A program made the position numbers and the translations under genes. A stretch of 18,390 bases of DNA from DATAFO01 sp046728935 (lineage in GTDB: Bacteria > Actinomycetota > Thermoleophilia > Solirubrobacterales > 70-9), in NCBI GenBank assembly GCA_046728935.1, contig JBKPFS010000074.1:1-18390 (forward strand), written 5' to 3'. Below, piece after piece: positions 6,586-13,937 of this stretch (position 1 is its first letter; every line of letters starts with the position of its first letter). The notes beneath the pieces were generated by a model. The model was not told the DNA's origin. It ran no database searches and worked only from the letters and a program-made list of their open reading frames with translations.

Positions 6586-7737
6586 GTGCCCAACCGAACC
6601 GAGTCGAGGCTCGACGCGCTGATCGTAGGCGCCGGCGTGATCGGCCTCTCAAGCGCTTGGCGGGGCGCTCAGCGCGGCCTTCGGGTGCGCGTGCTCGAGC
6701 GCGCCGAGCCCGGCGCCGGAGCATCGGGGGTCGCCGCCGGCATGCTCGCCCCCGTCGGCGAGGCGACCTGGGGCGAGGAGCAGCTGCTTCGGATCGCGCT
6801 TCGCTCGCACGCGCTGTGGCCGGCGTTCGCGCGCGAGCTGGCTGCGGCCTCCGGCCTCGAGGTCGGATACCTGGAGCTCGGCTCCCTTCACGTGGCGCTC
6901 GACCGCGACGAGGCCGACGAGCTGCGCCGCCGGTTCGAGCTGATGGAGTCACTCGGCCTCGACGCCACCTGGCTTCGACCCGCCGACGCGCGGGCGCTCG
7001 AGCCCGGGCTCTCGCCGCAGTGCGCGGCGGGCGTGCACGCACCGCATGAGGCGGCGGTCGACCCCCGTCAGCTGCTGGAAGCGCTGCGGGCGGCGTGCTC
7101 GGGAGCCGGGGTGGAGCTGATCGCGGGCGCCGAGGTCTCGGAGGCGATCACGGACGGCGAGCGGATCGAGGGCGTCCGCACCGCCGACGGCGCCGAGCAT
7201 CGCGCCCCGCGCACGGTCCTTGCAGCTGGAGCGTGGTCGGGCGCCGCACCATGGCTGCCCGAGGGGGGCCGTCCACCGGTGCGGCCCGTGAAGGGCCAGA
7301 TCCTCACGCTCCACGATCCCTCGGGCCCGCCCTGCGAGCGGGTGGTGGCCTCCGAGCGCGTGTACATGGTGCCGCGCGCCGACGGGCGGCTGATCGTCGG
7401 CGCGACGGTCGAGGAGCAGGGGTTCGACACCCGGGTGACCGCGGGCGGCGTCCACGAGCTGCTTCGCGAGGCCTACCGCGCGCTGCCGGAGGTCGCCGAG
7501 CTCGAGCTGGTCGAGGCGGTCGCGGGGCTGCGCCCCGGCTCGCCCGACAACGCGCCGCTGATCGGTGCCGGAGCGCTCGAGGGCCTGGTGCTCGCCACCG
7601 GTCACTTCCGCAACGGCATCCTGCTCGCTCCCGTGACGTCGGAGGCGGTCGCGTCGCTCGTCGCCGGCGATCGCCCGGACCCCGAGCTCGCGGACTTCGC
7701 GCCGGGCCGATTCGAGCGCCAGGCGGTGGCCCGATGA
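6586..7737 (+). CDS. thiO: Glycine oxidase ThiO
   Basis: An FAD-dependent amine oxidase of 383 residues that oxidises glycine to the iminoacetate (dehydroglycine) needed for the thiazole ring of thiamine under aerobic conditions. The Rossmann motif IVGAGVIGLSSAW has GAGVIG at residues 15-20. The FAD-binding ASGVAAGMLAP block follows. Near the C-terminus, VAGLRPGSPDNAPLIG and ATGHFRNGILLAPVT are characteristic of ThiO/DAO enzymes. The GTG start is preceded by GAGGAG with a 9-base spacer. The gene is the first of an operon under the TPP riboswitch and overlaps thiS by four bases (ATGA). The presence of ThiO and absence of thiH fits an aerobic organism. Confidence 0.95.
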   Translation: MPNRTESRLDALIVGAGVIGLSSAWRGAQRGLRVRVLERAEPGAGASGVAAGMLAPVGEATWGEEQLLRIALRSHALWPAFARELAAASGLEVGYLELGSLHVALDRDEADELRRRFELMESLGLDATWLRPADARALEPGLSPQCAAGVHAPHEAAVDPRQLLEALRAACSGAGVELIAGAEVSEAITDGERIEGVRTADGAEHRAPRTVLAAGAWSGAAPWLPEGGRPPVRPVKGQILTLHDPSGPPCERVVASERVYMVPRADGRLIVGATVEEQGFDTRVTAGGVHELLREAYRALPEVAELELVEAVAGLRPGSPDNAPLIGAGALEGLVLATGHFRNGILLAPVTSEAVASLVAGDRPDPELADFAPGRFERQAVAR

Positions 7738-7940
7738 CGATCGAGCTGAACGGAGAGCGAGTCGAGTTGGACGAGGGCGCGCGCCTCAGCGACGCGGTCG
7801 CCGAGGCCGGCGCCGCCGACGCGCGCCGCGGCGTGGCCGTGGCCGTGGACGGCGAGGTGATCCCGCGAAGCGAGTGGGAACGGACCCCGCTGGCCGAGGG
7901 CCAGCGCGTGGAGGTCGTGGGGGCGATCCAGGGTGGCTGA
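7734..7940 (+). CDS. thiS: Sulfur carrier protein ThiS
   Basis: A 68-residue ubiquitin-like protein that carries sulfur as a C-terminal thiocarboxylate to the thiazole synthase. It opens MTIELNGERVELDEG, has the VAVAVDGEVIPRSEW strand region, and ends VEVVGAIQGG with the required terminal Gly-Gly. Its start overlaps the thiO stop (ATGA) and its end overlaps the GTG of thiG by 8 bases, so the three are tightly coupled. The activating enzyme ThiF is not in this window. Confidence 0.95.
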   Translation: MTIELNGERVELDEGARLSDAVAEAGAADARRGVAVAVDGEVIPRSEWERTPLAEGQRVEVVGAIQGG

Positions 7941-8748
7941 GCGGGACTCATCGCTCATCGCTCGCGACGCGTCGCTCGAGACCGCGTTCGAGCTCGGCGA
8001 CAGGACGTGGACGTCCCGCTTGATCGTGGGGACGGGCGGATTTCGTTCCCTGAGCCAGATGCAGCAGGCGCTCGAGGCCTCGGGGACCGAGATCGTCACC
8101 GTCGCGCTGCGCCGAGTCGATCCGCTCGCGCAGGGATCGGTGCTCGAGGTGATCGATCGCCTCGGCCTGTTCACGCTGCCGAACACCGCCGGCTGCTACA
8201 CGGCGCGCGATGCGGTCCGCACCGCCCGGCTCGCCCGCGAGGCCCTCGACACGGAGTGGATCAAGCTCGAGGTGATCGGCGATGACCGCACCATGTTCCC
8301 CGACGCGGTCGAGTTGGTCGAGGCGGCCGAGAGCCTGGTGGGGGAGGGGTTCACGGTCCTCCCCTATACGAACGACGACCCGATCCTCGCCCGCCGACTC
8401 GAGGATGTCGGGTGCGCGGCAGTGATGCCCCTCGGCTCGCCGATCGGGTCGGGCTCGGGGATTCGCAACCCGTACAACGTGCGGATGATCGCCGAGCAGG
8501 CGACGGTGCCGGTGATCCTCGACGCCGGCATTGGCACGGCGTCGGACGCGACGCTGGCGATGGAGCTCGGGTGCGACGGGGTCCTGCTCGCGAGCTCGAT
8601 CGCACGCGCCGCGGATCCGCAGGCGATGGCTCGGGCGATGCGAAAGGCGGTCGAGGCCGGGTACGAGGCGCGCCGCGCGGGCCGCAGCCCCCGCCGCCTC
8701 CACGCCGAGGCCTCCACCCCCGAGGAGGGGCTGGCGGAGCTCGAGTGA
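7933..8748 (+). CDS. thiG: Thiazole synthase ThiG
   Basis: A 271-residue TIM-barrel enzyme that forms thiazole phosphate carboxylate from deoxyxylulose phosphate, dehydroglycine (from ThiO) and sulfur (from ThiS). Diagnostic motifs are SRLIVGTGGF (28-37), TVALRR (56-61), LPNTAGC (82-88), WIKLEVI with the Schiff-base Lys111, VLPYTNDD (122-129 region) and MPLGSPIGSGSG. The length matches the family. The GTG start is inside thiS. It is the last gene of the riboswitch operon; no hairpin terminator is evident before the next gene 36 bp downstream. Confidence 0.96.
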   Translation: MAERDSSLIARDASLETAFELGDRTWTSRLIVGTGGFRSLSQMQQALEASGTEIVTVALRRVDPLAQGSVLEVIDRLGLFTLPNTAGCYTARDAVRTARLAREALDTEWIKLEVIGDDRTMFPDAVELVEAAESLVGEGFTVLPYTNDDPILARRLEDVGCAAVMPLGSPIGSGSGIRNPYNVRMIAEQATVPVILDAGIGTASDATLAMELGCDGVLLASSIARAADPQAMARAMRKAVEAGYEARRAGRSPRRLHAEASTPEEGLAELE

Positions 8749-8784
8749 GCGTCGATACGCGCCACCCGGGTAGCTAACTCGGCG

Positions 8785-10452
8785 ATGGCAGAGCTCGTCC
8801 TCGGGCCGGTGTTGCGTTACGTCGGGGAGACCGAGGCAACCGTCTGGGTGGAAACAGACGCCCCGTGCGAGGTAGAGCTCCGAGCCGCGCGCGGCCCGGC
8901 ATTCCGCGCCAACGAGGAGACGTTTTGCGTCGCCGGCCATCACTACGCCCTCGTCGTCGCGACCGGCCTCGATCCGGGCACCACGTACGAGTACGAGGTT
9001 GCGCTCGATGGCGAGTCGCGCTGGCCGCCGCCGGCCTCGGAGTTCCCACCGAGTGCTATTCGGACGTTCGCGGGAATGGGCCCGGTCCGGATCGCATTCG
9101 GGTCCTGCCGGGTCGCGCTCCCGCACCGGCGCCCGTACACGCTTCCCAAGGACGAGGACGATCGGGGTCGCGAGTTCGACGCGCTGTACACGCTTGCCCA
9201 CGAGCTCTGGGGTCGCCCGCGCGAGACCTGGCCGGACGTTCTGCTGCTGCTGGGGGATCAGGTCTACGTGGACGAAGGGTCGCCCGCGGTCCGCGACTTC
9301 ATTCGCTCTCGTCGCGACACCCGCCGGCCGCCCGGGGAGGAGGTGCTCGACTACGAGGAGTACAGCCGCCTCTACTGGGAGTCCTGGGGAGACCCAGTGA
9401 TCCGCTGGCTGCTCTCGACGGTGTCGTGCTCGATGGTGATCGACGACCACGACGTGCATGACGACTGGAACATCTCCCGTGCGTGGGTGGAGGACATGCG
9501 GCGCCAATCGTGGTGGGAGGAGCGTGAGGCGTCCGCGCTCGCCTCCTATTGGGTCTACCAATTCATCGGCAACCTGTCGCCTCGCGCGCTCGGCGAGAAC
9601 GACGTCTACGAGGACGTGCGCGGACTCGAGGATGGCGCCGAGCGACTTCGCAGGTTCGCCGATCGCGAGCGGGAGCGCAGCGATGCGGAGCGGTGGAGCT
9701 ACTGCCGCGATCTGAATGGCAGCAGGCTGATCGTGATCGACGCCCGGGCAGGGCGTGTACTGGAGGAGGGGAGCCGCGACATCCTCGACGAGGCGGAGTG
9801 GGACTGGCTGGAGGAGCACATAGCCGGGGAGTGGGACCACCTGCTGATCGGTAGTTCGGATCCGTTCCTGCTTGCGCCCGGCCTGCACCACATCGAGTCG
9901 TGGGGCGAGGCGCTGGTCGAGAGGGCGTGGGGCCCCCTGGTTGCGCCCTGGGCCGAGAGGCTGAGGCGCGCGCTCGACTTCGATCACTGGGCGGCCTTCC
10001 GGCGCTCCTTCGACCGGTTGGTGAGGATGCTGGAGGATCATGGCTCGGGCGGACATGGGCGCCCTCCCGCGTCGATCGGATTTCTGTCTGGCGACGTACA
10101 TCACGCATATCTGGCGGAGATCGGCTTTCCGCGTTCGGCCGGGGTGCGCAGCGCGGCGTGGCAAGGGGTGTGCTCGCCGTTTCGTAATGCCCTCAACCGG
10201 CACGAGCGGCTGACGATCAGGTTCGGTAACTCACGCTTCGGCGCCCGCGTGGGCCGGTTGTTGGCGGCCGCAGCGGGCGTGGCCTCGCCGGGCATCGGCT
10301 GGCGCCTTGTCGAGGGCCCTTTCTACGACAACCAAATCGCCACGGTGGCCCTCGATGGTCGGGCCGCGTCGTTGAAGCTCGAACGTACCACCGGCGATCC
10401 GAGTCTGGACAAGCGCCAGCTGGTCACCTCGTTCGAGCGGCGGATCGTCTGA
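8785..10452 (+). CDS. PhoD-like alkaline phosphatase-family metallophosphoesterase, no signal peptide
   Basis: A 555-residue member of the PhoD-like phosphatase family. Residues about 1-95 form the fibronectin-like N-terminal domain (LGPVLRYVGETEATVWVET), followed by the catalytic domain: FGSCR at 105-109, GDQVYVDE at 157-164, DDHDVHDDW at 220-228 and SGDVHHAY at 435-442. These supply the metal-binding Asp, Cys and His residues. Unlike secreted PhoD, it begins directly with the domain and has no twin-arginine or other signal sequence, so it is probably cytoplasmic. Its substrate (phosphodiester or phosphomonoester) is unknown. It stands alone, with weak TAGCTA 8 bases before the ATG and no ribosome binding site, and converges with the MBL-rhodanese gene 18 bp away. 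Confidence 0.9.
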   Translation: MAELVLGPVLRYVGETEATVWVETDAPCEVELRAARGPAFRANEETFCVAGHHYALVVATGLDPGTTYEYEVALDGESRWPPPASEFPPSAIRTFAGMGPVRIAFGSCRVALPHRRPYTLPKDEDDRGREFDALYTLAHELWGRPRETWPDVLLLLGDQVYVDEGSPAVRDFIRSRRDTRRPPGEEVLDYEEYSRLYWESWGDPVIRWLLSTVSCSMVIDDHDVHDDWNISRAWVEDMRRQSWWEEREASALASYWVYQFIGNLSPRALGENDVYEDVRGLEDGAERLRRFADRERERSDAERWSYCRDLNGSRLIVIDARAGRVLEEGSRDILDEAEWDWLEEHIAGEWDHLLIGSSDPFLLAPGLHHIESWGEALVERAWGPLVAPWAERLRRALDFDHWAAFRRSFDRLVRMLEDHGSGGHGRPPASIGFLSGDVHHAYLAEIGFPRSAGVRSAAWQGVCSPFRNALNRHERLTIRFGNSRFGARVGRLLAAAAGVASPGIGWRLVEGPFYDNQIATVALDGRAASLKLERTTGDPSLDKRQLVTSFERRIV

Positions 10453-10470
10453 TCTCGCCCGCTGCGGCGC

Positions 10471-11853
10471 TTACGCCCCTGTCTCCACCGGGTTTCCGTC
10501 CCGGCGCCAGCTACCCACTCCACCGGCTGCGACGTGGAGCACGCGGTCGAAGCCCTGCCGTTGAAGGATCGAGGCGGCGAGGCCGCTGCGCTTGCCACCG
10601 CTGCAGATCGTCGCGATCTGCCGGTCGGTGGGCAGTTCCGCGAGCCTCGCGGAGAGCTCGGCGTAGGGAATGTGGCGCGACCCCGGGATGTGAGCGGCGG
10701 AGTACTCGTCGTCGTCGCGCACGTCGAGGACGAGGGGAGCGTCCTCGCCTTCGAGTCGTTCGGCCAGGGCCGTCGGGTCGATCGCCTCCAGGCGCTGGAT
10801 CTGCCTCTGCTCTGAGCGCCAAGCGGTCATCCCGCCGGCGAGGAAGCCGCGCACGCGCAGTCCCACCGCGGCGAGCAGCTCGGTCGCCTCGAGTTCGTAG
10901 CCGTCAGACGCCGCGACCACGATCAGCTTGGCGTCGGGAGGCACCACCGTGGCGACCTTGGTCGCGAAGCCGGTGTCGTGGGCCGAGCTCGAGATCGCGC
11001 CGGGGATGTGCGCCTCGTCGAACTGCTCGTTGGTGCGCGCGTCGATGACGAACGCGCCATCGGCGATCGCGGCCTCGACGCCATGTGGGGTCAGGGGAGT
11101 GGGCGGGCCGAGCCCCTCGATCAGCGGCCCCCGGTTCAGGGCGACCACCTGCTCCACGTTCGGAGGCCGATCGCCGAGCGTGGCGACCGCGTCGGCGACG
11201 AAGTCCTGCTCGCTGGAAAAACGGAGGGCGCGGTTGTGCGCGAGCTCGAAGCCGATCGTCGACGAGCTCTTGTGGTCGATGCCGGCGGTGCCGCAGAGCG
11301 AGCCGCCGAGATGGCCTGGCCAGACCTCGACGCTCGCGGGCAGGGTGAAGAGGCGATCGTGCAGCGAGTGGAAGATCCCCGCCGCGCCGTCGCGCGGCTC
11401 GATCGCCAGATCGGGGCGGGCGACGTCGCCGACAAACAGAGAGTCGCCGGTCAGCACGGCCCAGGGCTCGTCCCCACGGCCGGCGTCGCGCAGGAGGAAG
11501 GAGGCGTGCTCGGGGCGGTGTCCCGGGGTGTGAAGCGCCTCGATCTCCACCTCTCCGAGGCGGAGTCGCCAGCCGTCCGAGATCGGCTCGTGGGGGTACT
11601 CGGCCTCAGCCTGCTCATGGACGTGGATGGTCGCTCCGGTGGCGCGGACGAGGCGGCCGTGGCCTGAGACGTGGTCGGCGTGGTTGTGGGTCTCGAGGAC
11701 ATGCTCGATGCGCACGCCGTGCAGGCGCGCCAGCCGAAGGTAGGGCTCGATGTCCCACTGCGGGTCGACCACGGCCGCGACCCCCGCGTCGACGTCGCCC
11801 ACCAGATAGGAGGCGCACCCGAGGTCCTCGTGGACGATCTGCCGGAAGAGCAT
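10471..11853 (-). CDS. Persulfide dioxygenase-like MBL hydrolase with two rhodanese domains
   Basis: A 460-residue cytoplasmic protein in three parts. Residues about 1-240 are a metallo-beta-lactamase domain of the ETHE1/persulfide-dioxygenase branch: THNHADHVSGH (H56, H58, D60, H61), HTPGH (H112), TGDSLFVGD (D137) and PGHLGG (H181). Residues about 255-350 are a rhodanese fold whose active loop (IVVAASDG, 311-318) has lost the catalytic Cys. Residues about 360-455 are a second rhodanese with an intact loop CSGGKRSG, Cys417. Such proteins oxidise glutathione- or other persulfides and transfer sulfane sulfur. It is divergent from the sulfate transporter, which fits a sulfur role. GAGGA 11 bases before the ATG is a possible ribosome binding site. 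Confidence 0.9.
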   Translation of the reverse strand: MLFRQIVHEDLGCASYLVGDVDAGVAAVVDPQWDIEPYLRLARLHGVRIEHVLETHNHADHVSGHGRLVRATGATIHVHEQAEAEYPHEPISDGWRLRLGEVEIEALHTPGHRPEHASFLLRDAGRGDEPWAVLTGDSLFVGDVARPDLAIEPRDGAAGIFHSLHDRLFTLPASVEVWPGHLGGSLCGTAGIDHKSSSTIGFELAHNRALRFSSEQDFVADAVATLGDRPPNVEQVVALNRGPLIEGLGPPTPLTPHGVEAAIADGAFVIDARTNEQFDEAHIPGAISSSAHDTGFATKVATVVPPDAKLIVVAASDGYELEATELLAAVGLRVRGFLAGGMTAWRSEQRQIQRLEAIDPTALAERLEGEDAPLVLDVRDDDEYSAAHIPGSRHIPYAELSARLAELPTDRQIATICSGGKRSGLAASILQRQGFDRVLHVAAGGVGSWRRDGNPVETGA

Positions 11854-11898
11854 CGGATGGATTGTCCTCGACGGCAGCGGCCGGCGGCTCGCGCCTGT

Positions 11899-11910
11899 CC
11901 CTGATCAGGG
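11899..11910. promoter_or_regulatory. Perfect 12-bp palindrome, candidate operator
   Basis: CCCTGATCAGGG is a perfect inverted repeat in the 171-bp gap between the divergent MBL-rhodanese gene and the sulfate transporter operon. It lies 46 bp before the MBL start and about 48 bp upstream of the likely -10 box of the transporter, so one regulator could act on both. Which protein binds is unknown. Confidence 0.35.
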
Positions 11911-11954
11911 CGCCAGCGGCGCGCCCGCAGTCCGATGGAGGCCCGAAAGGCATC

Positions 11955-11963
11955 TGCTACCCT
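11955..11963 (+). promoter_or_regulatory. Putative extended -10 promoter of the sulfate transporter operon
   Basis: TGCTACCCT fits the extended -10 pattern TGnTAnnnT, and the -35 region has no clear box. Transcription from about 11970 would give a leader of about 55 bases that is strikingly A/T-rich for this genome (11972-12011), ending in the purine-rich ribosome binding site GAAAGGAG at 12004-12011. Confidence 0.4.
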
Positions 11964-12024
11964 GCCCGGCCACTTTTACAACTAAATCAATCAAGAAAGG
12001 TAGGAAAGGAGTAAGGTGAACGCA

Positions 12025-13095
12025 ATGCGCTTCTTCAAGAAGCTTCGCCGCGGTGGGGCCGCGGGCGCCGGACGCGCGTACGCGCGGCCCCGCGGCGGCG
12101 TCAGGCTCGCCCTCGCGGCGGTGCTAGCGGTCGGCCTCGCGGGAGCGGTGGCCGCCTGCGGTGACTCGTCGGAGGGGAGCGACGGCAGCATCGACTTGGT
12201 CGCGTACTCGACCCCCGAGGAGGTCTACACAGACGCCCTCGAGCCGGGGTTCAACGAGACAGACGAGGGCGATGGAGTCACGTTCAAGGGCTCCTTCGGC
12301 TCGTCCGGCGACCAGTCGCGCGCGGTTGAGGCCGGGCAGCCGGCCGACGTCGTGCACTTCTCGCTCGAGCCCGACATGACCCGACTGGTCGACGCCGGGA
12401 TCGTCGCCGACGATTGGGATCAGAACGAGTACGACGGCATCGTCGAGGACTCGGTCGTCGTGTTCGTAACCCGTCCGGGCAACCCGAAGGGCGTCGAGGA
12501 CTGGGACGACCTGGTGAGCGGCGACGTCGAGGTGATCACGCCGAACCCGTTCACCTCGGGAGGCGCACGGTGGAACCTGATGGCCGGCTACGGCAACAAG
12601 GTGCTCACCGAGGGCGCCTCGGAGGAGGAGGGGCTCCAGTACCTCTCCGACCTGCTGGCAAACGTGCCGGTTCAGGATGAGAGCGCGCGCGATTCGCTTG
12701 GGACGTTCCTCGGCGGCAAGGGCGACGTGTTGCTCGCCTACGAGAACGAGGCAATCGCCGCGCAGGACGCGGGCGAGGATGTCGAGTACACCGTCCCCGA
12801 CTCGACGCTGCTGATCGAGACGCCGATCGCCGTGACGGAGGACGCGGACGACGCGGCGCAGCCGTTCGTCGACTACCTGTACACCGACGAGGCCCAGCAG
12901 CTTTGGGCTGACAACGGCTACCGGCCCGTGGTCGAGTCGGTCCTGAAGCAGAACGCCGACAAGTTCCCGACGCCGCCCGACCTGTTCACGATCGACGACC
13001 TCGGGGGCTGGGACACGGTCGCGGCCGACTTCTTCGATCCGGAGCAGGGCAAGGTCGCCGCGATCGAGCAGGACCTGGGGGTGGGCACCGAGTGA
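12025..13095 (+). CDS. sbp: Sulfate ABC transporter substrate-binding lipoprotein
   Basis: The extracellular sulfate (or thiosulfate) receptor of the CysTWA importer, 356 residues. A long basic start (residues 1-27) precedes a hydrophobic stretch and the lipobox AVAAC with Cys45, which would be lipidated. Family signatures follow: FGSSGDQSRAV (anion-binding helix start), PNPFTSGGARWNLMAGYG, and VLLAYENEA. The C-terminal part DEAQQLWADNGYRPV is also typical of sulfate-binding proteins. I chose ATG 12025; GTG 12016 in the same frame is equally possible, since AAGGAG at 12006-12011 is 13 bases from the first and 4 from the second. Its stop overlaps the GTG of cysT. First gene of a four- or five-gene operon. 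Confidence 0.93.
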   Translation: MRFFKKLRRGGAAGAGRAYARPRGGVRLALAAVLAVGLAGAVAACGDSSEGSDGSIDLVAYSTPEEVYTDALEPGFNETDEGDGVTFKGSFGSSGDQSRAVEAGQPADVVHFSLEPDMTRLVDAGIVADDWDQNEYDGIVEDSVVVFVTRPGNPKGVEDWDDLVSGDVEVITPNPFTSGGARWNLMAGYGNKVLTEGASEEEGLQYLSDLLANVPVQDESARDSLGTFLGGKGDVLLAYENEAIAAQDAGEDVEYTVPDSTLLIETPIAVTEDADDAAQPFVDYLYTDEAQQLWADNGYRPVVESVLKQNADKFPTPPDLFTIDDLGGWDTVAADFFDPEQGKVAAIEQDLGVGTE

Positions 13096-13937
13096 GCAAT
13101 GGGGCGGTAGCCACAGCCGAGACTCCCTCGAGGCCGGGCCTTAGGCTCGGCCTCGGGGGCCCCGGGCTCACCCGTGGGCTGGTCGTCGGCTACATCAGCC
13201 TGATCGTCCTGATCCCGCTCGCCGCCGTGGTCGCGAAGTCGTTCGACCTCGGCCTCGAGTCGTTCTGGGATGACGTCACCTCGCCGCAGGCGGTCGCCGC
13301 GCTGAAGCTGACGCTGATCGCCTCCGCCATCGTGGTGGCGATCAACGCGGTCGCCGGGACGATCATCGCCTGGGTGCTCGTGCGCGACGAGTTCCCCGGC
13401 AAGAAGTACGTCAACTCGATCATCGACCTGCCGTTCGCGCTGCCGACGATCGTCGCCGGGATCACGCTGATCGCCCTCTACGGCGACAACGGGATCCTGG
13501 GGCTCTCGGGGGTTTCGTTCACCCGCGTCGGCGTGGTGATGGCGCTCCTGTTCGTGACGCTGCCGTTCGTGATCCGCTCGGTGCAGCCGGTGCTGCTCGA
13601 GCTCGACACCGACATGGAGGAGGCTGCCGCGTCCCTGGGCGCGCGGCCGCTGACCGTCTTTCGCCGCATCATCCTCCCCAACCTCAGCCCGGCGATCTTC
13701 TCGGGGGTCGCGCTGGCATTCGCGCGCTCGATTGGAGAGTTCGGCTCGCTCGTGCTGATCTCGGGGAACATCCCGTTCAAGACCGAGGTCGCCTCGGTCT
13801 TCATCTTCAGCCAGATTCAGAGCGACCGCGAGGTCACCGCGGCGGCGGTGTCCGTCGTCTTGCTCGCGATCGCCCTCGTGGTCCTGCTGCTGATCAGCTT
13901 CGCCTCGCGAAGGAGCCTGCGTCATGCCGCGCGCTAG
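13092..13937 (+). CDS. cysT: Sulfate ABC transporter permease CysT
   Basis: An inner-membrane permease of 281 residues with about six hydrophobic helices, the first near 28-48 (GLVVGYISLIVLIPLAAVVA). It has the family block FPGKKYVNSIIDLPFALPTIVAGITL and the cytoplasmic EAA loop EEAAASLGARPLTVFRRIILP that docks on the ATPase CysA. It pairs with CysW to form the sulfate channel. The GTG start overlaps the sbp stop (GTGA) and the end overlaps cysW by 14 bases. Confidence 0.95.
   Translation: MSNGAVATAETPSRPGLRLGLGGPGLTRGLVVGYISLIVLIPLAAVVAKSFDLGLESFWDDVTSPQAVAALKLTLIASAIVVAINAVAGTIIAWVLVRDEFPGKKYVNSIIDLPFALPTIVAGITLIALYGDNGILGLSGVSFTRVGVVMALLFVTLPFVIRSVQPVLLELDTDMEEAAASLGARPLTVFRRIILPNLSPAIFSGVALAFARSIGEFGSLVLISGNIPFKTEVASVFIFSQIQSDREVTAAAVSVVLLAIALVVLLLISFASRRSLRHAAR

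Noticed and set aside
2234..8763. Repeated TCGATACG-like octamers near 2236, 2275 and 8753
   Set aside because: Only two or three imperfect copies with no fixed position relative to genes; expected by chance in this composition.
7948..10203. 751-codon open frame on the minus strand opposite thiG and the PhoD-like gene
   Set aside because: Antisense shadow of two genes with complete family motifs; no domain could be recognised in it.
10453..10470. Terminator between the convergent PhoD-like and MBL-rhodanese genes
   Set aside because: The 18-bp gap has no stable hairpin or T-tract.
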